Positions 1 to 6,829 are shown, counted from the stretch's first letter. The stretch is 44,782 bases of DNA from Candidatus Sungiibacteriota bacterium (GCA_016186095.1 JACPMG010000001.1:1-44782); one strand, 5' to 3'. Program-made: numbers and translations. The notes: generated from the letters alone by a model not told the origin.

Positions 1-819
1 CTCGGAGAGTGCGCTATCAGTACCACGGCTTGCAAGCGAGGCCAGTTCAAATTTCAAAGGAACGTCCATCTTGATGGTGGCAAGCGCCTTGGAAAATTTA
101 GCTTCTTCCTCTCCTTCACGAAGACGTTCGGATACTGCGGCCGAAACCTTCTTAGAGGGTTTCTTAAGCGTTTTGTATAGCTTTTCTATGGACCTGAACT
201 TTTTAATAAGCTCGGTAGCCGTTTTTTCCCCGACACCTTTTACTCCGGGTATGTTGTCGGAAGGATCGCCCCGAAGCCCCTTGAAGTCTATGAGCTCTTT
301 AGGGCCGAATCCGTAACGCTCACGCACCGCCTTCTCATTATAAATAACGGTGTCGGATATTCCTTTTTTCATGGCATATACCCTAAGCCGAGGGCGCACG
401 AGCTGCAGAGCGTCCATGTCGCCAGTCACGACGATAATCTCCACATTTTTTTGCGGCTCCAGCTTTTTGGCGATGGTTCCAATTATGTCATCCGCTTCGT
501 ACCCCTCCTTTTCAAAAACAGGTATGCCGAATGAGGCCAGAAGCTCTTTGGTTTTGGAAAACTGGCTAGCCAAATCGCTTGGCGTCTCCGGCCTTTGCGC
601 CTTGTAACGCTCGTAGGCCACGTGACGGAAAGTCGGTCCGGGCAAATCATACGCGGCCGCGATATAATCGGGCTTCAGTTCGCGCAGAATCCTCATGAGA
701 ATCGTGGTAAATCCGTATACCGCGCCGGTGGGTTCGCCTGCGGGCGAGGTTAAGGGGGGAAGGGCATGATAGGCGCGATGGATTATGGCGTGGGAATCAA
801 TTAAAATAAGTCTCTTCAT
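1..819 (-). CDS. polA: DNA polymerase I, N-terminal 5'-3' exonuclease region (partial at window edge)
   Basis: Translating the minus strand from the ATG at 819 gives 273 uninterrupted residues running off the left edge. The product opens MKRLILIDSHAIIHRAYHAL, the usual start of the PIN/FEN-like nuclease of bacterial PolI. It then shows the acidic YEADDIIGT motif, VVTGDMDALQL, and a helix-hairpin-helix region GDPSDNIPGVKGVGEKTA. These residues bind the two metals and the DNA flap used in removing RNA primers and in repair. The start overlaps the tsaE stop as ATGA, so the two are translationally coupled. The polymerase part lies outside the window, so a stand-alone nuclease cannot be excluded. 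Confidence 0.93.
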   Translation of the reverse strand, partial: MKRLILIDSHAIIHRAYHALPPLTSPAGEPTGAVYGFTTILMRILRELKPDYIAAAYDLPGPTFRHVAYERYKAQRPETPSDLASQFSKTKELLASFGIPVFEKEGYEADDIIGTIAKKLEPQKNVEIIVVTGDMDALQLVRPRLRVYAMKKGISDTVIYNEKAVRERYGFGPKELIDFKGLRGDPSDNIPGVKGVGEKTATELIKKFRSIEKLYKTLKKPSKKVSAAVSERLREGEEEAKFSKALATIKMDVPLKFELASLASRGTDSALSE

Positions 820-1247
820 AATTTTAAAATTCTCTCCCGATGATTGCTGCCGTGTTTAAATCGAACCCAAACCGTATTTTTTGGTAAAAATTTACGGACG
901 CGATCGGCCCACTCGATTAGAATAATCGCGTCTTTGTCTTCCAATAAATTTTTAAGTCCCAGATGAATTAAAGCTTCTGCCGATTTAAGACGGTAACAAT
1001 CAATATGTATAAGGTGTCGTACCCGCCCTTTTTTGATTTTGTAGATCTTGAGCAACACGAATGTCGGGCTCTGGATTTTTTCTCTGATGCCGAGCGCCCC
1101 GGCAAACCCCTGAACGAAAGTTGTTTTTCCCGCTCCAAGCTCTCCTTCGAGCGCGATCGTATTGAAGTGAGACTTCAATAGCGTGCGGGCAAGCATTTGC
1201 GCGACTTTTTGCGTCTCTCTGGGGCTTTTGGTAACCACTTCCAACAT
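816..1247 (-). CDS. tsaE: tRNA threonylcarbamoyladenosine biosynthesis ATPase TsaE
   Basis: A 143-residue protein close to the usual TsaE length. A Walker A loop GELGAGKTT lies at residues 35-43, followed by the family signature SPTFVLLKIY and LIHIDCYRL, and an IEWADR segment near the C-terminus. TsaE is the ATPase partner of TsaB/TsaD that makes t6A37 on ANN-decoding tRNAs. The other Tsa genes are not in this window. It overlaps polA by 4 bases (ATGA). The 5' side holds a strong hairpin that probably ends the upstream lipoprotein transcript, so tsaE-polA is likely its own unit. No clear Shine-Dalgarno site is visible. Confidence 0.93.
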   Translation of the reverse strand: MLEVVTKSPRETQKVAQMLARTLLKSHFNTIALEGELGAGKTTFVQGFAGALGIREKIQSPTFVLLKIYKIKKGRVRHLIHIDCYRLKSAEALIHLGLKNLLEDKDAIILIEWADRVRKFLPKNTVWVRFKHGSNHRERILKL

Positions 1248-1282
1248 GCTTCAAGCATATATGATTCGCGAATAAATTTCGA

Positions 1283-1316
1283 AGGCCCGGTGATGCGCGA
1301 AGCGCATCCCGGGCCT
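1283..1316 (-). terminator. Strong GC hairpin between lipoprotein gene and tsaE
   Basis: AGGCCCGG (1283-1290) pairs with CCGGGCCT (1309-1316), and GATGCGC (1292-1298) pairs with GCGCATC (1302-1308) around a GAA loop. This is a 15-bp stem with one bulged base. It sits 7 bases past the lipoprotein stop on the minus strand. Only a weak T-rich stretch follows, so factor-assisted termination or RNA 3'-end protection is as likely as classic intrinsic termination. Confidence 0.55.
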
Positions 1317-1323
1317 GAACTTG

Positions 1324-1566
1324 TCAGCGGCGGCGAGGTCCGATCTTCTCTGGACGGGTGCCGATACCCATCCAAGTTCCGGTGGGGCCGCCGCTGTAGA
1401 CGCCCACCCCGCTACCGGCTGAGATGGCATCGCCAGCCGGTACATACCTCACCGGCTTGTCACCCGACTCGTCGCGGGGGACCCGGACGCCCCACTCGAC
1501 GGTGAAAGCACATCCGGCGGCGGAAAGAAGCGCCGCCGCCAACAGAAACGCACGCACTCCATTCAT
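1324..1566 (-). CDS. Small predicted lipoprotein
   Basis: An 80-residue product starting at ATG 1566, with AAGGAGG six bases upstream of the start. A longer reading from 1614 would run through the promoter, so it was rejected. The N-terminus MNGVRAFLLAAALLSAAGC is a signal peptide ending in the lipobox LSAAGC, so the Cys is probably lipidated and the mature chain is anchored outside the membrane. The remaining ~60 residues are rich in Gly, Pro, Val and Arg and match no family I recognise. The gene is solitary, has its own promoter and is more GC-rich than its neighbours, which could mean recent acquisition. Function unknown. Confidence 0.7.
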   Translation of the reverse strand: MNGVRAFLLAAALLSAAGCAFTVEWGVRVPRDESGDKPVRYVPAGDAISAGSGVGVYSGGPTGTWMGIGTRPEKIGPRRR

Positions 1567-1593
1567 AGCCGCCTCCTTGCGTAAGATGACCTT

Positions 1594-1622
1594 ATTATAC
1601 ACCAAATTCAACATAAAATCAA
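1594..1622 (-). promoter_or_regulatory. Promoter of the lipoprotein gene
   Basis: On the minus strand TTGATT (1622-1617) and TATAAT (1599-1594) are separated by exactly 17 bases. They lie about 28 bases upstream of the lipoprotein ATG, leaving room for a leader with the AAGGAGG ribosome-binding site. Confidence 0.8.
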
Positions 1623-1670
1623 GTTTTTAGCCTCCTTGACCGGCAGCCGGAAACAGGGTAAAAATATGAG

Positions 1671-1829
1671 GTGGCTCGTTCAATTCTTCCTAAATCAATC
1701 AGAAAATTCCTGCGGAAAGGAAAATCCCGCCTAAGGCGGGAGGTTTTAGATTCTGTAGAGGCGGAGGCGAGGATAAAAGAGCTTGTAAGCAAAATTTGGG
1801 AGGAGTATAGTAAGAAGGAAAAGGCCTAA
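1671..1829 (+). CDS. Small basic/acidic helical protein (GTG start)
   Basis: A 52-residue frame from GTG 1671 to TAA 1827, reading LPKSIRKFLRKGKSRLRREV followed by an acidic/basic helix ending in EEYSKKEKA. Small proteins with an LPKSIRKF-R-K--R-RREVLD pattern recur in Parcubacteria as far as I recall, which supports it being real. No ATG is available in this frame and no convincing Shine-Dalgarno site is seen. Codons for SRLRRE are supplied by the palindrome at 1726-1740. It ends 32 bases before doxX and could be co-transcribed with it. Function unknown. Confidence 0.45.
   Translation: MARSILPKSIRKFLRKGKSRLRREVLDSVEAEARIKELVSKIWEEYSKKEKA
1726..1740. repeat. GC palindrome CCCGCCTAAGGCGGG
   Basis: A 15-base palindrome with 6-bp arms and a TAA loop. 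Related palindromes occur at 2968, 23803, 25796, 27915 and 28806. Here it lies in frame inside the small protein gene at 1671-1829. Confidence 0.75.
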
Positions 1830-1861
1830 GTTTACGATAATATAGATTAAACCATAAATTT

Positions 1862-2251
1862 ATGTTTGAATCTTTACTAAATCCTCTCCTGGCGCATTTT
1901 CTCCTGCGCGTAGTCTTGGGAGCGCTTTTCGTGGCCCACGGCTACCCAAAGCTTTTTAAAAATTTTTCCGGAGTAGCAGGATGGTTTGACTCCATCGGTC
2001 TTAAGCCGGGAAAATTTTGGGCGTTGGTTGTTGGCGCCGTGGAATTTTTTGGAGGACTTCTTCTTATCCTTGGGGTGTGGGTGCAGCTAGTCGGAATACT
2101 CCTGGCAGTCGTTATGTCGGTTGCGATGTGGAAGGCCAAATGGGGTAAGGTCGGATTAACCGACCAGGGCGGATGGGAACTTGACCTTATATATTTAACC
2201 GCCGCTCTGTCTCTGGTCTTCACGGGGGGAGGAATGTATTCGCTGTTGTAA
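1862..2251 (+). CDS. DoxX family membrane protein
   Basis: A 129-residue protein with four hydrophobic segments. It shows the DoxX pattern: LLRVVLGALFVAHGYPKLF near the N-terminus, then a conserved glycine-rich second helix (FFGGLLLILGVWVQ). DoxX/YphA-like proteins are inner-membrane proteins linked to redox or quinone metabolism, but the function is poorly defined. ATG 1862 is the first start that keeps the first helix. The next gene begins 12 bases after the stop, suggesting joint transcription with the DUF192-hydrolase gene. No Shine-Dalgarno site is visible. Confidence 0.85.
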   Translation: MFESLLNPLLAHFLLRVVLGALFVAHGYPKLFKNFSGVAGWFDSIGLKPGKFWALVVGAVEFFGGLLLILGVWVQLVGILLAVVMSVAMWKAKWGKVGLTDQGGWELDLIYLTAALSLVFTGGGMYSLL

Positions 2252-2263
2252 TTAAATTTTTGC

Positions 2264-3667
2264 GTGTCCAAGTTCCGTATCATTATTTTGGGCAGCGTCT
2301 CTCTTTTCGCGCTTATCCTCGGCGCGATTTTCGCATTTCCCGTACCGCGGATGGAGTCCGTGGCAGTAAAATTCGACGGCGCCTCAATTCTTGCTGAGGT
2401 AGCGAAAGATCCGCCATCACGCGCCGCCGGCCTATCCGGGCGGAACTACTTGTCGGAGTTTGGCGGGATGTTATTTTTATTTGACGCTCCCGGGCGGCAT
2501 GGCATATGGATGAAGGGGATGAAATTCCCGTTGGATATCATCTGGATCAGGGGCGGCGTTGTGGCCGACATTGCGGAGAATGCTCTAGCGCCCGGGGAAA
2601 ACGCCAGCGATGCGTCTTTGCCGGTATTTACGCCTGACGTTGCGGGTGATTCGGTGCTGGAAGTGAATGCGGGATTTGTGCGCCGTTTCAATATAAAGAT
2701 AGGGGATAGAGCGGTGCTGGAAACTGGTTCCGCGGCTTCGGCCATATCTTTTGCATACGGTTCTGCTCAAGGCCCGGAGAGCTCCTCTGTTCCCATTGCG
2801 GGATCCGAGTATTTTATCGAGACGCTTCGGAAAAATGCTATCCGGGGAAAGGATTTTAAAATTGACAGGCTTCTTTCCAAAAATAGCGTCTACCGGAAAG
2901 TCGGCGTTTCCTATAAATCCGGGGATCTTAAAATAAGCGGCATCATGAATATACCGACAGGGAAAGTCCCGCCTGGCGGGTTTCCGATTTTGATTTTAAA
3001 TCACGGTCTTATACACCCCAGCGTATATTTCAGCGGCCGCGGGTCCAAACGCGAGCAGGACCTTTTCGCGCGTAAGGGTTACGTGACCATACATCCGGAT
3101 TATCGGGGGCTTGCGGACTCTAGTCCCAATTCTTACAAGCACCATGACTTCTACGTAGGATATAGCGAGGATGTGGCGGCCCTGGTGGATGCCATCAAGA
3201 TCTTGAAATCTCCGCTTCTTGATGCTTCACGTATCGGAATGTGGGGGCATTCCATGGGAGGAGGAATTGCGGCGCGAGTGATGGTGCTGCGCCCCGAAGT
3301 ACGCGCTTTCGTTTTGTTTGCTCCCATTAGCGCTGATGCGGAGGATAATTTTTACGAGTTGTCCAAAAAGGAAGTCGAATGGCTGCACAAAACCTATGGA
3401 GATGAGGGAAGCGAAGTATATAGGAAGATATCTCCGCTTGAATATTTTTCAGACGTATCAGCGCCCGTGCAGCTGCATCACGGCACTTCAGATACGGACG
3501 TGCCGATTGAATTTTCCGAAAAAATGTACGAGGCGCTTAAATCTTTTGGTAAAAAGGCGGAGTTTTTCAAATACCCGGGCGAGGCGCATGAATTTGGAGA
3601 TGCGTGGCTCCTGGCCGCGGAGCGCAGTTTGCAGTTTTTTGATAAATACGTCAAGAGTGCGCGCTGA
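2264..3667 (+). CDS. DUF192 domain fused to alpha/beta hydrolase (S9/dienelactone-hydrolase-like)
   Basis: A 467-residue protein starting at GTG 2264; no ATG is available. Residues ~1-25 form a membrane anchor or signal peptide. Residues ~35-145 match DUF192: RAAGLSGRNYL, GMLFLF, HGIWMKGMKFPLDIIWI. Residues ~195-465 form an alpha/beta hydrolase with an N-terminal strand plus LNHG, the nucleophile elbow GHSMGGG, an acid in HGTSDTDVP and the histidine in GEAHEF, so the triad looks complete. The likely role is an extracytoplasmic esterase or peptidase. DUF192 usually occurs alone, so the fusion is notable. A 13-base palindrome (2968-2980) encodes PPGG between the domains' strands. Confidence 0.88.
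   Translation: MSKFRIIILGSVSLFALILGAIFAFPVPRMESVAVKFDGASILAEVAKDPPSRAAGLSGRNYLSEFGGMLFLFDAPGRHGIWMKGMKFPLDIIWIRGGVVADIAENALAPGENASDASLPVFTPDVAGDSVLEVNAGFVRRFNIKIGDRAVLETGSAASAISFAYGSAQGPESSSVPIAGSEYFIETLRKNAIRGKDFKIDRLLSKNSVYRKVGVSYKSGDLKISGIMNIPTGKVPPGGFPILILNHGLIHPSVYFSGRGSKREQDLFARKGYVTIHPDYRGLADSSPNSYKHHDFYVGYSEDVAALVDAIKILKSPLLDASRIGMWGHSMGGGIAARVMVLRPEVRAFVLFAPISADAEDNFYELSKKEVEWLHKTYGDEGSEVYRKISPLEYFSDVSAPVQLHHGTSDTDVPIEFSEKMYEALKSFGKKAEFFKYPGEAHEFGDAWLLAAERSLQFFDKYVKSAR
2968..2980. repeat. GC palindrome CCCGCCTGGCGGG within the hydrolase gene
   Basis: A perfect CCCGCC/GGCGGG pairing around a single T, in frame in the hydrolase gene. It belongs to the same GC-palindrome group as 1726-1740 and 28806-28835. 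Confidence 0.7.
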
Positions 3668-3700
3668 TCGGGCGCGGCTTCTTGCCAAACGAATTACTCC

Positions 3701-3727
3701 TTGCGTCCTAGAGACTGCTGTTATAAT
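3701..3727 (+). promoter_or_regulatory. Promoter for the zinc-ribbon protein gene
   Basis: A clear TATAAT at 3722-3727, preceded by TTGCGT (3701-3706) at a short 15-base spacing. The downstream leader carries AAGGAGG just before ATG 3760, so this is a leadered transcript. Confidence 0.6.
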
Positions 3728-3759
3728 ATAGTGCTGGTTCTACTTAAGGAGGGCTTTCA

Positions 3760-4167
3760 ATGGCGCAGACGCCGATGGACGAACAGGCGAAGGGAAAAAA
3801 GGAAGTAGACACGAGAGACGGAAATAGGCAAGGCGCAGTCTGGTCGGTGCGCAGGTACATAGAACGTATGTGGGCGTATTACGGAAGTTTGAAGGTAAAG
3901 AGCATCTCTTGGAAAGACGAGATGATTGATTGCCCGAGATGCTATCGTCAGAGCATGAAGTACCATGAACGATGGAAGTGCGTAACGTTGGATTGTGGTA
4001 CCGTGTTGCCTGATGAGTTTGCTCCTCCCGGCCCCAGGGAATTAGAGAAAATGTTTGTTTTCATGAGGGAAGAGATGGAGCGGGAGAGGCTTTTGGCACT
4101 TTCCTTGCGTGTGGGCGCGACCCTATCCTTTACCGATGATCCTCAGGGGCATAAGTTTATTGGCTAG
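3760..4167 (+). CDS. Hypothetical zinc-ribbon protein
   Basis: A 135-residue soluble protein with a textbook AAGGAGG site 9 bases before ATG 3760. Its centre holds one compact zinc-ribbon-like motif, CPRC and, 14 residues later, CVTLDC. Flanking helices are charged (REEMERERLL). No known family recognised. It stands alone with its own promoter and is followed by a T-run that may terminate it. A nucleic-acid or protein-binding role is only a guess from the zinc motif. Confidence 0.65.
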   Translation: MAQTPMDEQAKGKKEVDTRDGNRQGAVWSVRRYIERMWAYYGSLKVKSISWKDEMIDCPRCYRQSMKYHERWKCVTLDCGTVLPDEFAPPGPRELEKMFVFMREEMERERLLALSLRVGATLSFTDDPQGHKFIG

Positions 4168-4190
4168 GCGGCTGAGCTTAGCTTTTTTTG

Positions 4191-4219
4191 TTGATTTTTT
4201 CTCGACCTTGGTGTATACT
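4191..4219 (+). promoter_or_regulatory. Promoter of the exonuclease-WYL gene
   Basis: TTGATT (4191-4196) and TATACT (4214-4219) with a 17-base spacer. Transcription would start near 4226 and leave a ~35-base leader before ATG 4261. Confidence 0.75.
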
Positions 4220-4231
4220 TTTTTTCACTAG

Positions 4232-4259
4232 CCCCGTTTAAAATTTAAAAATAACGGGG
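4232..4259 (+). promoter_or_regulatory. Leader hairpin sequestering the ribosome-binding site
   Basis: CCCCGTT (4232-4238) pairs perfectly with AACGGGG (4253-4259) across an A/T-only loop. The right arm is the purine-rich GGGG directly before ATG 4261, so the fold would hide the only possible ribosome-binding site of the exonuclease-WYL gene. Confidence 0.5.
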
Positions 4260-4260
4260 G

Positions 4261-5142
4261 ATGTTAGATAGAAATTTAAGGTCTGCCAAAATCGGCTACT
4301 GCCGAATAAGGCAGATTTCTACTGGGGTGCGCGATACGCTGGTAATAGATATTGAAACCAAAAAAGCGTTTGCCGAGGTGGGCGGCGAGCAGAATATAAA
4401 GGAACTCGGCATTTCTGTTGCGGGCGTCTATTCATATATGAAAGGCGCTTTTTTTGCGTTTGAGGAGCATGAACTATCGCAGCTCGGGGAAATGCTTAAA
4501 GACACGGAGCATGTTATAGGTTTCAACATAAACCATTTTGATATTCCGGTTATGGAGCCGTATCTTGGCGAAGCCTCGTTTGCTAATATCGCCGTCATTG
4601 ATCTTTTTGAACACGTTTTAAATTCTCTTGGCCACCGCGCGGGCTTGGGCGCTTTAGCCAAGGCGACGCTGGGGGAAGGGAAGTCAGGACACGGACTTGA
4701 GGCGTTGCAGTGGTTCCGAGAGGGGAGAGTGGAGGATGTAAAAAAATATTGTCTTGATGATGTGCGCCTCACGCGTGACCTTTATGAGTATGGGAAAAAA
4801 CACGGACATGTTCTTTTTGAGTCAAACATTGATGGGAAAACGCGCTCTGTTCCGGTGGCGTGGGGCCAGGCTGTAAAAAAACCCATTAGGGCAATAATTG
4901 AGGAAGCATTGGGATCGCGGAGGCGTCTTTCCATTGAGTATATTTCCTCGCAAGATAACGACGGCCTGGGCTTCAGAAAAACCCGCCTGGTTGACGTGTA
5001 TGCCATATACCATAACGACATTGAGGCCTACTGCCACCTACGCCAGGCCTTGAGAAAATTTCGGATTCCGCGCATAGTAAAAGCGGAGCTTACGAATGAT
5101 TCCTACTCCATTCCGCGCGATGTTCAGAGCTCCTTGTTTTAA
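4261..5142 (+). CDS. DnaQ-like 3'-5' exonuclease fused to a C-terminal WYL domain
   Basis: A 293-residue protein. Residues ~25-195 are a DEDD/RNase H-fold exonuclease of the YprB type: ExoI VIDIET (D30, E32), ExoII GFNINHFD, ExoIII KYCLDDVRLTRDLYEY (DEDDy-like). Residues ~205-285 match a WYL domain: a LSIEYIS strand, then IEAYCHLRQALRKFRIPRI. WYL domains bind single-stranded nucleic acid or nucleotides and often control DNA-damage or defence systems. The chain ends QSSLF, resembling the bacterial beta-clamp motif. ATG 4261 is the only start available; the first ~20 residues precede the fold. It is followed 5 bases later by a YkuK-like gene, so the two are probably co-transcribed. Confidence 0.85.
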   Translation: MLDRNLRSAKIGYCRIRQISTGVRDTLVIDIETKKAFAEVGGEQNIKELGISVAGVYSYMKGAFFAFEEHELSQLGEMLKDTEHVIGFNINHFDIPVMEPYLGEASFANIAVIDLFEHVLNSLGHRAGLGALAKATLGEGKSGHGLEALQWFREGRVEDVKKYCLDDVRLTRDLYEYGKKHGHVLFESNIDGKTRSVPVAWGQAVKKPIRAIIEEALGSRRRLSIEYISSQDNDGLGFRKTRLVDVYAIYHNDIEAYCHLRQALRKFRIPRIVKAELTNDSYSIPRDVQSSLF

Positions 5143-5147
5143 TATCT

Positions 5148-5639
5148 ATGCCATACCAAGAAATAATTTTTTATAGCCAATCTCTCGGGAAAATATCCGT
5201 GGAGAAGGTTATGGAGGAGATAGCGGCGTTTGTTAAAAAAGAGCCGAAGAGATTTTATAAAATTATAATAGGTACAGATTCGGAGGCGTCCAGTCCCGTA
5301 TCGCTGGTTACGGCCGTAACTATTTGGCGGGTGGGGAATGGCGCAATACACTTCTGGACCAAATCCGAAGAAAGAAAATTTGCAACTCTGCGCGACCGCA
5401 TCTGGCAGGAAGCCATAAGTTCCATAACCTTGGCGCAGGAGATGCGCTCGCGTCTGCAACAAACTTTGGGCGATGAATTTTTCTGGGATGGAAATGAGGT
5501 CCACGTAGATATAGGCGAGAACGGCCCGACCAAAGAACTTATTGACAGCGTAGTCGGCATGATCAGGGGATACAATTTTCAGCCGGTGATAAAACCGGCG
5601 TCCTTTGGCGCGTCCATAGTGGCGGATCGGCATACTTAA
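5148..5639 (+). CDS. YkuK/DUF458 family protein (RNase H-like fold)
   Basis: A 163-residue protein that resembles the DUF458/YkuK family: KIIIGTDSEA near residue 40 (first acidic strand), TAVTIWR, and VHVDIGENGPTKELIDSVVGMIRG near the C-terminus. Members are predicted RNase H-like proteins of unknown substrate. It lies 5 bases after the exonuclease-WYL gene and is followed by a hairpin and a classic terminator, closing a two-gene operon. The pairing with an exonuclease suggests a nucleic-acid role, but that is inference. Confidence 0.8.
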   Translation: MPYQEIIFYSQSLGKISVEKVMEEIAAFVKKEPKRFYKIIIGTDSEASSPVSLVTAVTIWRVGNGAIHFWTKSEERKFATLRDRIWQEAISSITLAQEMRSRLQQTLGDEFFWDGNEVHVDIGENGPTKELIDSVVGMIRGYNFQPVIKPASFGASIVADRHT

Positions 5640-5646
5640 GCGAGCG

Positions 5647-5673
5647 CAACTTGGACGCTCCGCGTCCAAGTTG
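5647..5673 (+). repeat. Perfect 12-bp inverted repeat after the ykuK-like gene
   Basis: CAACTTGGACGC (5647-5658) and GCGTCCAAGTTG (5662-5673) flank a TCC loop. It sits 8 bases past the stop without a T-run, so it may protect the 3' end or be a mobile palindrome. A true terminator follows at 5698. Confidence 0.65.
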
Positions 5674-5697
5674 GGTATAGGGCGATGTAGTGGAGAG

Positions 5698-5723
5698 GAA
5701 GTCAAGATATTGACTTCTTTTTT
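5698..5723 (+). terminator. Intrinsic terminator of the exonuclease-WYL/ykuK operon
   Basis: GAAGTCAA (5698-5705), loop GATA, TTGACTTC (5710-5717), then six Ts. A textbook rho-independent terminator. Its right arm is also the -35 element of the next promoter. Confidence 0.88.
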
Positions 5724-5738
5724 GATTTGGTGTATAAT
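5710..5738 (+). promoter_or_regulatory. Strong promoter driving the structured RNA region
   Basis: TTGACT (5710-5715) and TATAAT (5733-5738) are spaced by exactly 17 bases, near consensus. No gene starts nearby; the next 370 bases are non-coding and heavily base-paired. This supports transcription of a non-coding RNA on the plus strand. Confidence 0.8.
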
Positions 5739-5744
5739 ATAAGT

Positions 5745-6110
5745 AAGTTAAGTTTGGGAGACCGTTCTTGAATTCGGGGCTCTGATTCCGCTTTTTGCGG
5801 GACTCCCATCCCTCCTTGGCGAGTTGCCCTCGTGGCTAAGGGGCCCCGAGTTCAAGAACGGTCAGCCGGGTGGGGGGGCGAGTGGGACACTCACTAAACC
5901 ACAAATTGGAGTGCATCTCACCGTCGTCCTCCGACCCGGCTCGTAGAACGCGTCCGAGAATCCCGTATTCTGCTGCAATCGCATAATTTCGGCTGCGGCA
6001 TCCAGCGGCTCGGACTCGACATATCAATTGATATGCCTCGTCCTCCGCCGGGACACCTCGCTCAAAATTCTGCGATTTCGCTACGAAAGAGGATTCTCGG
6101 ACGCGCTCTA
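5745..6110 (+). ncRNA. Candidate structured non-coding RNA (three-domain)
   Basis: Starts just after a near-consensus promoter and has no credible coding frame. Three long helices are visible. 5760-5780 pairs with 5843-5863 (21 bp with one U-G pair that works only on the plus strand). 5864-5871 pairs with 5934-5941. 5949-5963 pairs perfectly with 6091-6105 (15 bp). Smaller hairpins sit inside, including CCGC-TTTTT-GCGG near 5788 and the palindrome at 6021-6034. I see none of the conserved cores of RNase P RNA, 6S or SRP RNA; tmRNA is elsewhere in this window. Extent and identity are uncertain. No clear terminator ends it before the next frame at 6121. Confidence 0.6.
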
Positions 6111-6120
6111 AAGCAAAATT

Positions 6121-6309
6121 ATGATGCCATATATTCTCATAGTAATATTTACACTGATTGCCGGGGCATATGTATCGGCGGTTTTACAAAACTTTGGGTT
6201 TCCGCTTTTTGCGGCGCTGGGAGGGGGAGTTCTGGTCATCATTTTCGTGTCCACCATGCTGATGTACTTTGGGCGATCTGCGTCCAGAGGCACTGGTGGA
6301 GTTGTTTGA
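6121..6309 (+). CDS. Small two-helix membrane protein
   Basis: A 62-residue frame with two strongly hydrophobic segments (IVIFTLIAGAYVSAVL and ALGGGVLVIIFVSTMLMYF) and a short polar tail. The hydrophobic pattern argues for a real membrane peptide although no ribosome-binding site is visible and codon evidence is slight. ATG 6121 and ATG 6124 are equally possible starts. It lies between the structured RNA and the tRNA cluster. No family recognised. Confidence 0.4.
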   Translation: MMPYILIVIFTLIAGAYVSAVLQNFGFPLFAALGGGVLVIIFVSTMLMYFGRSASRGTGGVV

Positions 6310-6361
6310 TTAAAACAGTATTGGGCTTCGGCCACGGTTTCAAATTTTGAGATCATGGCGG

Positions 6362-6436
6362 GGGCCCATAGCTCAATGGCAGAGCACTCGGCTCATAACC
6401 GAGCCGATCTCCGTTCGAGCCGGAGTGGGCCCACCA
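6362..6436 (+). tRNA. tRNA with CAU anticodon (elongator Met or Ile2)
   Basis: Acceptor GGGCCCA pairs with TGGGCCC, D-stem GCTC/GAGC, anticodon arm CTCGG-CTCATAA-CCGAG, T-loop TTCGAGC, and an encoded CCA at 6434-6436. The anticodon is CAU. The anticodon stem lacks the three G-C pairs of initiator tRNA and the first pair is a normal G-C, so it is not tRNA-fMet. Elongator Met and lysidine-modified Ile2 cannot be separated by eye. Confidence 0.93.
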
Positions 6437-6451
6437 ATCTCTAGGCGATAT

Positions 6452-6530
6452 GACGGCGTCGTCTAGTATGGTCCAGGACGCCGCCCTTTCAAGGCGGAGA
6501 TCGCGGGTTCAAATCCCGCCGCCGTCACCA
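6452..6530 (+). tRNA. tRNA-Glu (UUC)
   Basis: Acceptor GACGGCG/CGCCGTC, anticodon arm CCGCC-CTTTCAA-GGCGG giving anticodon TTC, T-loop TTCAAAT, and an encoded CCA ending at 6530. It lies 15 bases after the CAU tRNA, so they are co-transcribed. Confidence 0.94.
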
Positions 6531-6539
6531 GGTTCTGGC

Positions 6540-6614
6540 TGGGAGATCTGTCTAACGGCAGGACGCCGGACTTTGAATCCGGAAGCGGAGGTTCGAGTCC
6601 TCCTCTCCCAACCA
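6540..6614 (+). tRNA. tRNA-Gln (UUG)
   Basis: Acceptor TGGGAGA/TCTCCCA, anticodon arm CCGGA-CTTTGAA-TCCGG giving anticodon TTG, T-loop TTCGAGT, and an encoded CCA at 6612-6614. Third tRNA of the cluster, 9 bases after tRNA-Glu. Confidence 0.94.
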
Positions 6615-6671
6615 AACGCTCTTTCCAAGCCAACAGCCGCCACTGTTGGCAAACCGAGAGGAGGTGAGACA

Positions 6672-6818
6672 TTGGCGGACGAAGCCGACCGTAGTAAGTC
6701 GGCGCGAAAGGACCCCGAGCCAGTAGCGCAAGTTCTGGTTCTCGGGATCCACGTGGTCGTGGCCATCCGGGGCGAAGTTCCGGATTGGTGCGCCCGCGAC
6801 AAGAGCGAAAAGAAGTAG
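6672..6818 (+). CDS. Possible small charged protein (TTG start)
   Basis: A 48-residue frame preceded by GAGGAGGTGAG, an unusually good ribosome-binding site 5-6 bases before TTG 6672. The product starts MADEADRSKSARK, has a short hydrophobic middle (VLVLGIHVVVAI) and ends CARDKSEKK. No family recognised. The same bases also form local hairpins (GCCGAC/GTCGGC near 6690, CCGAG/CTCGG near 6715), so the segment could instead be part of a non-coding RNA. A 20-base inverted hairpin GCCAACAG/CTGTTGGC lies just upstream. Confidence 0.4.
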   Translation: MADEADRSKSARKDPEPVAQVLVLGIHVVVAIRGEVPDWCARDKSEKK

Positions 6819-6829
6819 CAGGGGACACG

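Noticed and set aside
5836-6027. Minus-strand open frame of 63 codons in the structured RNA region
   Set aside because: Its codons fall in strong helices, it has no ribosome site or homology I can see, and the promoter points the other way.
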